From Mucilaginibacter gotjawali (GTDB lineage Bacteria > Bacteroidota > Bacteroidia > Sphingobacteriales > Sphingobacteriaceae): a stretch of DNA of 64,000 bases. The first letter of the stretch is position 1; the number at the start of each line of letters is the position of its first letter. Shown here piece by piece: positions 50,675 to 59,859 of the stretch. The stretch is taken from contig NZ_AP017313.1 of the NCBI RefSeq assembly GCF_002355435.1, forward strand, positions 186,001-250,000, given 5' to 3'. The position numbers and the translations under genes are program-made. The notes under the pieces were generated by a model that saw only the letters and a list, made by a program, of their open reading frames with translations, did not search any database and was not told where the DNA came from.

Positions 50675-52828
50675 ATGTTCAAGAAATTTTATTTATTGCT
50701 GGTGGTTGGTGCAGCACTCGCCTGCCATGCAGCTCCGTCAAAGCCTATAAAAGTTGCCGGTTCAAATGATCTGCAGCCCGACGAACAGCAGAGCATTGTT
50801 TGTCGCACCGTATCTGAACTGATCACCAATTATAACTATAAAAAAGTTCCCCTTAACGATTCATTGTCTGAGGTGATCTTTAACAGGTATATCAAAATGC
50901 TCGACGAAAGCCACAACTATTTACTGGCTTCGGACATTGCTGATTTCAGCAAATACAAAACTGTTTTGGATGACGATGTAAAAACCGGCAACCTGAATGA
51001 TGTATTTTATATTTTTAATGTTTACCAGAAAAGGTATATCGAGCACATTAACTATTCCATCGCCCAGCTGGATAAGACCTTTGATTTTGACAAAAACGAA
51101 AAATTTGTTTTTGACCGCGATAGCCTGCCATGGGTAGCTTCGCAAAGCGAAATGGACAACATCTGGAGTTTACGGGTTAAATACGACCTGCTCAACCTGA
51201 AATTGGCTAATCCCGACCTGGCAAAAGATAAAGAGACTTTAAAAAAGCGTTATCAAAACCTGTTGGCGCAAACCAATAAACTGAACAACCAGGATGTTTT
51301 CCAGGTGTTTATGGATGCCTTTACCAATGCCATCGATCCGCATACCAATTATTTTACGCCTTCAAACGCGGCAAATTTTAATATCGATATGTCGCGCCAG
51401 CTGGAGGGTATCGGCGCAGGTTTAAATATCGACAATGATTATATCGTCATCAAATCCATAGTTCCGGGCGGCCCGGCCGATAAAAGCAAACAATTGGGCG
51501 TTGATGACCGCATTGTTGGTGTTGGACAGGGTAAAGAAGGTGAATTTCAGAATGTGATCGGCTGGAGGATTGAAAATGCCATCGCGCTCATCCGCGGTAC
51601 AAAAGGTACTGTTGTAAGGCTGGAAATTTTGCCGAAAAGCAGCAGCGTTTCATCCAAACCAAAAGTTGTTGAAATGGTACGCGAAAAGATCATCCTGAAA
51701 GATGAGTCGGCTAAAAAAGAGATTAAGACCTACGATTATAACGGGAAGACCATAAAAATTGGGGTTATATCAGTTCCCGCTTTTTATATCGACTTTAACG
51801 ATTATAAATCAGGCAACCCTAACTATAAAAGCACCACCCACGATGTTAAATTGCTTATTGACTCCTTAAAGCAGCAAGGTGTTGACGGTATTGTAATGGA
51901 TATGCGCGAAAATGGCGGTGGTTCATTAATGGAAGCTATCGAGCTAACAGGCTTATTTATTAAAACCGGCCCTGTGGTACAGGTAAGGAGCGCGAACGAC
52001 CAGGTAGAGCAGGATAAGGATGAAGACCCCTCAATTGCTTATTCGGGCCCGCTGGCGGTACTGGTTGACAGGTTTAGCGCTTCAGCTACCGAGATCTTCT
52101 CGGGCGCTATCCAGGATTACGGTCGCGGTATTATAGTAGGTACCCAAACTTATGGCAAAGGATCGGTTCAAAATGCTATCGACCTTGATAAAGTGATACA
52201 AAGCTCATTGCGCGACAGGATTGCCTCCTTAATGGGTAAAAATGGCAAGCCCGTATCAACAGGCAGCCAGAGTGTTTTTGGCCAGTTGAATTTAACCATC
52301 GCCAAGTTTTACCGTATTACCGGCAACTCCACCCAGCATAAAGGCGTTGTGCCCGATATCCAGTTCCCTTCGGTTATTCCTATGGATAAATATGGCGAAG
52401 ATACTGAGCCTTCGGCAATGCCTTTTGACATTATCGAAAAATCAGATTATACCAAAACAGGCGATTTTTCAACTGTATTGCCGCAGTTAAAAGCATTGCA
52501 CGAACAACGCATGCAAAAAAGCGCCAGTTATAATTTCCTGATGGAGGACATCGCTAACTTTAAGAAGCATGATAGTGAAAAAAGTATTATCCTGAATGAA
52601 GATCAGCTTAAAAAACAAAGGGATGCAGATGAAAAGAAATCATTTGCCGACGATAACCAGCGCCGTGTTGCTATGGGCCTGCCGGAATTAAAACAGGGAC
52701 AGCCAAAACCAAGGAATGAAGACCTTGACTTTTTAAAGAAAGAAGCAGGGCAGATTTTAACAGATTACATTACGCTTGACACTAAGTATACCAATACAAC
52801 CGGTACCCCCGGCAAGTCAGGCAAATAA
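50675..52828 (+). CDS. C-terminal processing protease (tail-specific, S41)
   Basis: Start preferred at ATG 50675 (MFKKFYLLLVVGAALACHA), which gives a lipoprotein-like signal; a frame from 50633 adds 14 residues. About 717 residues, like Prc/Tsp. N-terminal helical domain (DESHNYLLASDI, VFMDAFTNAIDPHTNYFTP), PDZ domain (SIVPGGPADKSKQLGVDDRIVGVGQG), protease core with GIVMDMRENGGGSLMEAIEL, the Ser of FSASATEIFSGAIQDYG (near residue 469) and the Lys of QTYGKGSVQNAI, so the catalytic dyad is intact. Degrades or trims periplasmic proteins. Followed by a strong terminator. Confidence 0.94.
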   Translation: MFKKFYLLLVVGAALACHAAPSKPIKVAGSNDLQPDEQQSIVCRTVSELITNYNYKKVPLNDSLSEVIFNRYIKMLDESHNYLLASDIADFSKYKTVLDDDVKTGNLNDVFYIFNVYQKRYIEHINYSIAQLDKTFDFDKNEKFVFDRDSLPWVASQSEMDNIWSLRVKYDLLNLKLANPDLAKDKETLKKRYQNLLAQTNKLNNQDVFQVFMDAFTNAIDPHTNYFTPSNAANFNIDMSRQLEGIGAGLNIDNDYIVIKSIVPGGPADKSKQLGVDDRIVGVGQGKEGEFQNVIGWRIENAIALIRGTKGTVVRLEILPKSSSVSSKPKVVEMVREKIILKDESAKKEIKTYDYNGKTIKIGVISVPAFYIDFNDYKSGNPNYKSTTHDVKLLIDSLKQQGVDGIVMDMRENGGGSLMEAIELTGLFIKTGPVVQVRSANDQVEQDKDEDPSIAYSGPLAVLVDRFSASATEIFSGAIQDYGRGIIVGTQTYGKGSVQNAIDLDKVIQSSLRDRIASLMGKNGKPVSTGSQSVFGQLNLTIAKFYRITGNSTQHKGVVPDIQFPSVIPMDKYGEDTEPSAMPFDIIEKSDYTKTGDFSTVLPQLKALHEQRMQKSASYNFLMEDIANFKKHDSEKSIILNEDQLKKQRDADEKKSFADDNQRRVAMGLPELKQGQPKPRNEDLDFLKKEAGQILTDYITLDTKYTNTTGTPGKSGK

Positions 52829-52846
52829 ATAAAATTGCTGATTAGC

Positions 52847-52887
52847 ATAACAAAAAAATCCTGGCTTCGCCGGGATTTTTTTGTTAT
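52847..52887 (+). terminator. strong terminator of the processing protease gene
   Basis: 19-bp stem from ATAACAAAAAAATCCTGGC (52847-52865) with 52869-52887 around a TTC loop, with seven T. It works on either strand and separates this gene from the convergent TIR gene. Confidence 0.85.
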
Positions 52888-53024
52888 GGTGACATTTTGT
52901 TCGTTGTCTGTAATACTTATGTTGGATTTATTGGATAGAGGTCGGTGCATTGCAAGAGCCCGAAGAGGAACAAATATGGTTGATAGTTTGAATGTGTTTA
53001 TAAGAGTGTTAGCACGTAATAGAT

Positions 53025-54617
53025 TTATGGCAGCTTTTTAATTTTTAAGGATTCCTGAAAATGAAATTCTGCTCCTTGAAAGTCATTGAAGTGATCTCCC
53101 AACAATATAGCTAATCTAATATGTGTTTGATTGTCATTTGGATTAATTTTAAGAACTTCATTATAATGAAATTTGGCATTCTCGAAATCTGAAAAACGTG
53201 AAGCAAGCAGGACAGCTAGGTTGAAATTAGCAAACTCATTTTTGGGGTCAATTTTTAGAGCTTTTTGATAGTTATGCTTTGCACCTTCAAAATCTAAGAA
53301 ATGCTTTTCAAGAAGTACTGCTAAATTATTGTAAGCATTCGGGTGTTTAGGATCTATCCTAATCACTTCATTGTAATGAAATTTAGCCTTTTTAAAATCT
53401 AATAAATGATCTGTAAGGAGCTTTGCCAAATTGAAATGAGCAGCTTCAAAATTCACATCAATTTTTATGGCATTTTCATAGTCAATCTTTGCTTGATCAA
53501 AATCTGAAAAATAATTAGTACGAAGTAATCCCAAATTATTGTGAGCGAAGGCGAACTTTGGATCAATTTTGATCCCCTCTTCGTAGTGAAATATTGCGCT
53601 TTTGAAATCAGAAAAATGCTTTGTCAAAAGATTCGCTAAGTTGTAATGTAAATTCTTGTCTGAAGGATCTATTTTGATCGCTGCGTTAAAATGAAATTTT
53701 GCGCCTTCAAAATCAGAAAAATGCTCTTGTAGATTTAATGCTAAATTATTGTGTGCTAATGTAAACATTTGGTCATTTTCTATTGCTTTCTCATAATTAA
53801 TCTTAGCACCTTTGTAATCCCCAAAATAACTTTCTAAAAGTATTCCTAAATTGTAGTACCCAGTTGCAAATTTTGAATCCACTTTGATTGCATCCTCAAA
53901 GTATTTTTTAGCTTTTTTGTAATGTTTATCGGGTATTGCTAGATAAGCTTTTTGAAATAATCCATATTTATTGTTGGGGTTATTTTTAAGAAAAACATCC
54001 AGGGCTAATTCCCGCTCTTCTGCGTCTTCTATATTCCCAATTTGGATGGTCTTTTCTAACAAAAGTTCCTCACTAAACCCTATAATATTTAACAAATCAC
54101 GATAGTTCCCATCTTTTAGTCTTTTAAAAGACGAAGCGTTAAAGTCAGTAATAATTTGAAAAAACTTTGGAAGATTATCCTCTATGTTTCTGCATTTCTT
54201 AAAATACTCAATTGAAACTTCGTTGCCATGCTTGCGATTAAATTTTTCAGCATCTTTTTTTTTATCAGTCCAGTATTCATAATAGGTAGCTTGATTAATA
54301 GGCTTAAAAATGCGGGTAGCATTATCAATTATAATAGGCAGAATGCGTTTTTCAAATTCATGCGTATTTAATAGCTCCATAACCTCATACATGCAATTCT
54401 CACTTCGCAAATATTCGTCGCTAATAATCATCAGCACAAAATCGCTTTTTCCCACTTGTTGCATAAATTCCTTTATACTGTTGCGGTAAGTCAAATCACG
54501 TACATCACGTTTAAACTGTATGCCAATCCTTTTAAAATCATTATCAATTTCGTCAGCGATGGATACATTCGCCCAGCAATAGGATAAAAAGATATTTGGG
54601 TTCAGGTTATCTGCCAT
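53025..54617 (-). CDS. TIR-domain protein with tandem TPR repeats
   Basis: 530 residues, cytoplasmic. N-terminal TIR domain (about 7-140): IFLSYCWANVSIADEIDNDF, FKRDVRDLTYRNSIKEFM and SDFVLMIISDEYLRSENCMYE with the candidate NADase glutamate at 78. A linker (about 145-205) is followed by about nine repeats of 36 residues (for example FSDFEGAKFHFNAAIKIDP then NLHYNLANLLTKH), which are TPRs with an extra two residues. Base composition is clearly more AT-rich than its neighbours, suggesting transfer. Single gene; no partner nuclease or effector beside it. TIR-TPR proteins act in anti-phage NAD depletion in some systems; this role is inferred. Confidence 0.88.
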   Translation of the reverse strand: MADNLNPNIFLSYCWANVSIADEIDNDFKRIGIQFKRDVRDLTYRNSIKEFMQQVGKSDFVLMIISDEYLRSENCMYEVMELLNTHEFEKRILPIIIDNATRIFKPINQATYYEYWTDKKKDAEKFNRKHGNEVSIEYFKKCRNIEDNLPKFFQIITDFNASSFKRLKDGNYRDLLNIIGFSEELLLEKTIQIGNIEDAEERELALDVFLKNNPNNKYGLFQKAYLAIPDKHYKKAKKYFEDAIKVDSKFATGYYNLGILLESYFGDYKGAKINYEKAIENDQMFTLAHNNLALNLQEHFSDFEGAKFHFNAAIKIDPSDKNLHYNLANLLTKHFSDFKSAIFHYEEGIKIDPKFAFAHNNLGLLRTNYFSDFDQAKIDYENAIKIDVNFEAAHFNLAKLLTDHLLDFKKAKFHYNEVIRIDPKHPNAYNNLAVLLEKHFLDFEGAKHNYQKALKIDPKNEFANFNLAVLLASRFSDFENAKFHYNEVLKINPNDNQTHIRLAILLGDHFNDFQGAEFHFQESLKIKKLP

Positions 54618-54723
54618 ATTTATAAAGGTGAAAGCAAAAAGCGAAAGGTCAAAGCTTTTTCAATTCACTAAATTAACATGAAATTGTGACATTATAAATC
54701 AAACAATACAAATCAACCTTTCT

Positions 54724-54731
54724 TATCTTTG
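54724..54731 (+). promoter_or_regulatory. -7 box (TAnnTTTG) of the DUF1835 gene
   Basis: TATCTTTG, 25 bases before the ATG at 54757. No clear -33 TTG. Confidence 0.45.
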
Positions 54732-54756
54732 ATAATAATACCTGATATTTCCCTTT

Positions 54757-55548
54757 ATGAGCATCCTCCATATCCTTAACGGCGATTCAACTGCGCTGGG
54801 GTTCGAAGAAACCGGCCTTGAAGGCGATGTATTGGTTTGGCGCGAAGTATTATCAGAAGGGCCGCTGGAAGAAAATATTACATCGGCAAGTTTTTGGAAA
54901 AAACGTTCGGAGTGGATTTGTGAGACCTTTAATGACACACCTGAAAATTACCAGCAAAATGTGCTGGACCAGCTGGCCAAACTGGATGATTCCTATGACG
55001 AGATCAACCTGTGGTTTGAGTTTGACCTGCATTGCCAGGCAAATTTGTTAGGGATAATGACCTACCTGAAACAAAAAACAGATCTTTCCGCCCCGGCTAC
55101 TTATTTGATCTGCCCGAATGATTACCCGGGCAAGGATAACTTTCGCGGCATGGGGGAGCTAAACGGCGAAGAACTGGTTTATTTGTACGATACCATAAGA
55201 ATGCAGTTGAGCGAAATTGATTTTGTGCTTGCGGCGGAAGCCTGGGCGGCTTACACCATGCGGGATGCAGAAAAACTCCAGCGCTTTTTAAATAATACCA
55301 CTTTCTGGGGCAGCCTTCACCTGTTAAAACCTGCCCTATCCGCCCAGCTTAAAAGGCTGGTGGTTAATGACAAAGGCCTCAACTACATTGAACAGAAATT
55401 ATTGGATATTTATAATTACGGGTACAAAACCTGGCCCGAGATCCTGAGCGTTTTTTGGGAAAAAGAAAAAATATTTGGCATGGGCGATATGGAGATCAAT
55501 ATCTACCTTCAAAAGCTGATCAGCAAAAAATTGGTTGTCCTGAATTAA
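54757..55548 (+). CDS. DUF1835 domain protein
   Basis: 263 residues. N-terminal DUF1835: LHILNGDSTALGFEETGLEGDVLVWREVLSEGP, WFEFDLHCQANLLGIMTYL and the YLICPNDYPGKDNFRGMGELN segment; the C-terminal helical half (YIEQKLLDIYNYGYKTWPEIL) is the usual follow-on domain. Function unknown. It lies after the TIR-TPR gene in divergent orientation and 60 bases before a regulatory-domain protein. Confidence 0.85.
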   Translation: MSILHILNGDSTALGFEETGLEGDVLVWREVLSEGPLEENITSASFWKKRSEWICETFNDTPENYQQNVLDQLAKLDDSYDEINLWFEFDLHCQANLLGIMTYLKQKTDLSAPATYLICPNDYPGKDNFRGMGELNGEELVYLYDTIRMQLSEIDFVLAAEAWAAYTMRDAEKLQRFLNNTTFWGSLHLLKPALSAQLKRLVVNDKGLNYIEQKLLDIYNYGYKTWPEILSVFWEKEKIFGMGDMEINIYLQKLISKKLVVLN

Positions 55549-55608
55549 TTAACCTTAAGCCTGCCTGGGCTATCTGTTTTTTTGCTATTTTAGGGGCAAC
55601 CTTAAAAC

Positions 55609-56592
55609 ATGAAAAAAATAATCTCAACCTTACTTTTATTTGCGGCCCCGGTTTTTCTGCTGGCGCAAACCATATCGCTCGCCGGTAGTGTGAGAGATCA
55701 GCATGGAATTCCTGTTGTTCACGCCTTTATACTTGACCAACAGCAAAGGAACGCCACCTTTACCGACTCGCTCGGCAATTTTAGCCTGAAAGTTGAACCA
55801 ACTTCGCAGCTAAATATCAATTGTAATGGTTATCAGGATGATTCGCTGCAGGTTGGCGGTAAAAACCACCTGGAAATTGTATTGCGACAAAACCCGGTGA
55901 GTATTTCCGGCGGCGAGAAACTAAAAAACAAAGATCTTGACATTTTGCAGGAGGCGTTTAAAACAAACAGTTCGCAATACATGGAAGGCCACCTTAATGG
56001 TATTGGAGCAATGGTTTTTACCGAGATAAGGGAGACTGTTGGCAGCCGGTTTTTGTTTAACCAGTGGGTGCCTGGTTTCGTAATAAAAAAAGATGGCAGC
56101 CTGGTGCAAATGAAAGAGGTAACTTTTAATTATGATAAAATGGCTGGTGACCTTTACCTGGCCGTAACCAATGCTTCGGTAATGATGGCAGATAAAGCAA
56201 CAATTAAATCGTTTTCATTGTTCAGCCCAAAGGGACAGCTGATGACTTTTGAATTGGTTAGCCAGGTCAGCAAAGACCTTTATCTGCAGGTGATCAGCGC
56301 CGGGAGTAAATATAAAATATACAAGTTGTTTATTACCAAATTTGTGCCTTCCAATTTTAAAACCGACGGCATTGTGAGCTCAGGGAATACCTATGATGAA
56401 TATACTGACGAATATGCCTATTTTATTTATAACCTGTCCACTAATACTTTAGCAGTTTTAAATACCAGGAAAAAAGATATTAAGGCTGCATTTGCTGCTG
56501 AAGGAAGCAAATTAACCGATTATATGACCGCCCATAACGATAAAATTGACGAAAATTATATTAGGGGCCTGGCAGATGCAATGAACCAGTAA
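55609..56592 (+). CDS. exported carboxypeptidase-regulatory-like domain protein
   Basis: 327 residues with a signal peptide (ending LLAQ). N-terminal carboxypeptidase-D regulatory-like beta-sandwich (ISLAGSVRDQHGIPVVHAFI, TFTDSLGNFSLKVEPTSQLN, GYQDDSLQVGG; about 20-100), then a mixed domain of about 200 residues without motifs I recognise. Typical of Bacteroidota surface or periplasmic proteins. Single gene; 66 bases after its stop lies the IS element. Confidence 0.75.
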   Translation: MKKIISTLLLFAAPVFLLAQTISLAGSVRDQHGIPVVHAFILDQQQRNATFTDSLGNFSLKVEPTSQLNINCNGYQDDSLQVGGKNHLEIVLRQNPVSISGGEKLKNKDLDILQEAFKTNSSQYMEGHLNGIGAMVFTEIRETVGSRFLFNQWVPGFVIKKDGSLVQMKEVTFNYDKMAGDLYLAVTNASVMMADKATIKSFSLFSPKGQLMTFELVSQVSKDLYLQVISAGSKYKIYKLFITKFVPSNFKTDGIVSSGNTYDEYTDEYAYFIYNLSTNTLAVLNTRKKDIKAAFAAEGSKLTDYMTAHNDKIDENYIRGLADAMNQ

Positions 56593-56761
56593 TACATTAC
56601 ATTTTTTACCGGCTGCAAGAGATTATCCTTCTTTCTTGATTCTCACTACTTACTTTATGATAATGTGGTCAAAAATGGTTGGTAAAATCATTGTAACTAA
56701 CAGGCTATCAAATAAATACATTGAGTTAATTGAAAATGGTTTCAATTGACTTTTTTCGTTT

Positions 56762-57738
56762 ATGAAAAGTGTTAAAAAAACGCGTGTTGGGCCTGCGGTA
56801 GCCTGACAGTTATTGGCTGGGGTAAACGCAATGACAGGCAGCGGTTTAAGTGCAAATCCTGCGGCATGATGTTTACCCGATCGAACTCCGGGGTCGCTTA
56901 CAGCAATCAATTTATTTGGTTTGAGAAGTGGGTCAGCGAGCGGCAGGTTTATAAATACCTGGTTCGTGACAGTGGATTATCGCAAAGCAGCATACAGCGC
57001 TTGTTCCATTATTACCTGGAGCAGGCACCTGAAGTACGGATTAAAAGCAAGGTAAAGGCACACCTGCTGATTGATGCAACTTACTTTCCAAACGATCTTT
57101 GTCTTGTGCTTTACTACGATCATGATATCCGTTATACCCAGCTTTACCGGATGACTGATCAGGAGCGCTATGAACAAATGCAGGAGGATCTGGAGAATCT
57201 AAAGAAGCTTGGTGTTAATATAGCTAGTATCACCTGCGACGGGCACAAAGCACTATTAAAAGCTATCCGTAAAGTCTATCCAAATGTATTGATCCAGCGA
57301 TGCCTGGTACACATTAAACGCCAAAGCCAAACCTGGCTTACAAAGAATCCTAAGGCTCCGGTTGCACAGCAACTGTTATACTTATCCAAACAAATCACTT
57401 ATTTAAGGACCTATGAACAAAGCAATCAATGGCTGGCAGATATTTACCACTGGTATGAAAGAAGTAAGTTCTATGTTAATGAGAAAGCATTTAACCCGGA
57501 TACCGGCAGATATTGGTACAGGCATAAGATGCTGCGTCAAACGGCAAGCCTGATTATTAAAGCGATACCCAATATGTTTCACTACCTGGATGATCCGCAA
57601 ATTCCTTATACTACCAATCGCCTTGAATCATTCTTCGGACATCTGAAAGAAAAGCTCGACGTTCATCGCGGCCTGCGGCCAAAAGCCAAACGAAACTTCA
57701 TCAAATGGTATCTGCATTTTAAGAATAACGGTAAATGA
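56762..57738 (+). CDS. DDE transposase with N-terminal zinc ribbon, needing a -1 frameshift at A7
   Basis: From ATG 56762 the frame reads MKSVKKTRVG and soon stops. A -1 shift in the A run 56774-56780 joins MKSVKK to the zinc ribbon CWACG...CKSCG and the rest of the protein, about 325 residues. Without it translation can begin only at ATG 56866, after the zinc ribbon. Catalytic DDE residues: LLIDATYFPND, SITCDGHKALL and TNRLESFFGHLKEK. Also HTH-like YLVRDSGLSQSSIQRLFHYY. The shift could be a programmed one as in IS1, or one lost A. Confidence 0.82.
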
Positions 57739-57773
57739 GTTTTCTTAGCCATTGGAGGAACCAGCCAATAAAA

Positions 57774-57809
57774 AAAGCCGGTCCGATGCTTCGGAGCGGC
57801 TCTGGCTTT
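57774..57809 (+). terminator. hairpin inside the IS, after the transposase gene
   Basis: AAAGCC (57774-57779) pairs with GGCTTT (57804-57809), with an inner CCG...CGG stem. T-poor downstream, so only a possible terminator. Confidence 0.45.
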
Positions 57810-57931
57810 ATTCCTGTAAATCATATTGCTGACAAGTTGCCCTCCGGCAGCGCCTGTTTCCTCTTCTGATCTACAAGGCCTATTTAATACTTTTTCTGCA
57901 AATTATCACCAACCATTTTTGACCACATTAC

Positions 57932-59530
57932 CTACTTTATCGTCGCAGCAATAGTTGGCGAAGGTTCGCTTTCATTTTTTAGCCGGTCAATCGCCGTTAC
58001 TATGTACAAATAGGTTTTGCCCTTTTCGGCAGTGTCATCGGTATAAGTAGTATTGCTGTTATATTCAATATCCAGGATATTTTTGGGGTCTTCAATATTT
58101 ACCTGTTCATTGCCATCAAACCGGTAAATAACATAACCATAAATGGGTTCGTTATCTTTCGCAGGCAAAGGGGTGCCCCAATGCAATTCAACCGTGTTTT
58201 TTAGGGTGACCGTGGCCGTAAAATTAACCGGTGGATTTGGCGGGATCGAGTCGAGCCAAAGCATTTCGGGCGGAAGGGCCAGGTATTTATAATAATTTTC
58301 TTTTAGTGAATCGGTGATGCCAAGCGGGTTGTTTTCAAGCGATTTTGCGCTAAAATAAACGCTTCCCTGTACGCGGGGGTTATTGCGCTGGTATTTGATC
58401 TCTTCAGGTATAGCCGAAGGATCGTTTTTAAATTTGCCGGTGCGGTGTTCCCCTAAACGATAGGCAGCCATGCCAATATACAAATGCCTGTTATAGGTAT
58501 TGTTACTCCACCAGTCGAGCAGTTTTTCAAAGGGGACCGATCTGTCCCCAATCGGGAAATATATTTGCGGGTTAATGTAATCAACCCAGCCTTCTTTTAT
58601 CCATTTTCTTGAATCAGCGTACAATTCCAGGTACGATGGCAAACCGTGGGTATCAGAACCTTCAGGGCTCTGAAATTTATTAAGCCAAACGCCAAACGGG
58701 CTGATGCCAAATTTAATCCGCGGGTTATGTTTATGGATGCTGTCGTTCAGCATTTGTATCAGGGTGTCAACATTATGCCTTCGCCAGTCATTAATGTTAT
58801 CAAAATGGCCACCATATGCTTTAAATGTTGCGGCATCGTTAATGTGTTGTCCTTCAATTCTATATGGATAAAAATAATCGTCCATATGCACCCCGTCTAT
58901 ATCGTAGTTGTCCACTACATCCAAAAAAACCTTTACAATATAGGCGCGTACTTCCGGTATGCCGGGGTCAAATTGTTTTTTCCCCCCGTAAACAAAAAAC
59001 CACTCTGGTTTTATCCTGGTCATGTGCTGGGGGCTTATTGCCGCAAATTTGCTGTCGTTAGTGGCCCGGTAGGGGTTAAACCAGGCGTGCAGCTCCATAC
59101 CACGTTTATGGGCTTCCGTTATGGCAAATTGCAGGGGGTCATATGCCGGGCTGGGTGCCTGGCCCTGTTTTCCGGTAAGCCATTTCGACCAGGGTTCACG
59201 GCTTTTTGCATAAAAGGCATCGGCAGCGGGCCTTATTTGCAGCATTACTGCGTTCATACCGGCCTCCTGCAAAAAGTCAAGCAAGTCCGTTAATTCCTTT
59301 TTTTGCTGATCAACCGGCAAACCAGGGTGGCTGGGCCAGTCGATGTTTTCCACTGTTGCTATCCATGCGCTCCTGAACTCACGTTTAGGGGCCGGTTTTA
59401 CCTTAACGGGCAGGGCGGCTGGTTTTATGAGGATGCTATCCGCCTTTGCAGTTGCATTACCCTGTTGGGCATATACCTGTAATGTAGTGATTGCAAAAAA
59501 AAGGAAAATTAACCGCTGGCAGATGTACAT
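57932..59530 (-). CDS. glycoside hydrolase-like 10 (GHL10/DUF187) family protein, exported
   Basis: 532 residues with a signal peptide (MYICQRLIFLFFAITTLQVYAQQ). GHL10 TIM barrel (about 50-400): REFRSAWIATVENIDWPSHPG, GMNAVMLQIRPAADAFYAKSREPWSKWL, HAWFNPYRA, YDIDGVHMDDYFYPY and WVDYINPQIYFPIG, followed by a fibronectin III-like domain (about 430-530). Probably cleaves peptidoglycan-derived or other amino sugars, by family. Its stop codon TAG is formed by the IS end plus the target duplication; before insertion it would have been TAA after the same last residue. Confidence 0.9.
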   Translation of the reverse strand: MYICQRLIFLFFAITTLQVYAQQGNATAKADSILIKPAALPVKVKPAPKREFRSAWIATVENIDWPSHPGLPVDQQKKELTDLLDFLQEAGMNAVMLQIRPAADAFYAKSREPWSKWLTGKQGQAPSPAYDPLQFAITEAHKRGMELHAWFNPYRATNDSKFAAISPQHMTRIKPEWFFVYGGKKQFDPGIPEVRAYIVKVFLDVVDNYDIDGVHMDDYFYPYRIEGQHINDAATFKAYGGHFDNINDWRRHNVDTLIQMLNDSIHKHNPRIKFGISPFGVWLNKFQSPEGSDTHGLPSYLELYADSRKWIKEGWVDYINPQIYFPIGDRSVPFEKLLDWWSNNTYNRHLYIGMAAYRLGEHRTGKFKNDPSAIPEEIKYQRNNPRVQGSVYFSAKSLENNPLGITDSLKENYYKYLALPPEMLWLDSIPPNPPVNFTATVTLKNTVELHWGTPLPAKDNEPIYGYVIYRFDGNEQVNIEDPKNILDIEYNSNTTYTDDTAEKGKTYLYIVTAIDRLKNESEPSPTIAATIK

Positions 59531-59859
59531 TAATCAAATTATTTAAAAGTTGCAAAGATATGAACTCAGATTAAAGCTGATTTAGTATTAGACATAATAA
59601 TTAGTGTCTTTTTGTGTTTTAATCATATTGTGCTTATTTTTAAGCGCACAAGTAACCGGCTTATATTGAATTGTTTTAAATTATTATAAACCTGGAATGA
59701 TTATTTGTGTTAAGCCAATTATTACGATATTGTTTCATTGATTTGTGTAAATTAAATTAATTTGACCTTTTTGAAGGCCGTCCAAAGTTAATTTTAAATG
59801 ATTTATCAATTATTAATAAAGTCCGCATCTAAAAAAATCCAAACTAAAAACTAATTGCT
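59531..59859. other. AT-rich intergenic region, no gene seen
   Basis: 329 bases between the divergent GHL10 and coiled-coil protein genes. Strongly AT-rich with several TTG and TAA/TTT runs, but no exact TTG-N19-TAnnTTTG pair; TTAATTTG near 59757-59764 is a near match. No coding pattern or stable hairpin. Confidence 0.4.

Larger units (their letters stand above)
56659..57932 (+). mobile_element. complete insertion sequence, 1274 bp, IS256-variant Zn-binding type
   Basis: Ends are inverted repeats of at least 24 bp: left GATAATGTGGTCAAAAATGG and, read on the other strand, right GGTAATGTGGTCAAAAATGG, differing at one position in the first 24. The 8-bp target duplication fits the IS256/IS1595 range. 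It contains one transposase gene and an internal hairpin at 57774-57809. The insertion is at the last codon of the GHL10 gene, whose stop codon now uses one base of the IS. Confidence 0.92.
56651..57940. repeat. 8-bp target-site duplication flanking the IS element
   Basis: TACTTTAT at 56651-56658 and again at 57933-57940, directly outside the two terminal inverted repeats. Confidence 0.9.

Noticed and set aside
58646..59293. 215-residue plus-strand frame
   Set aside because: Antisense shadow of the GHL10 gene, whose motifs are clear on the other strand.
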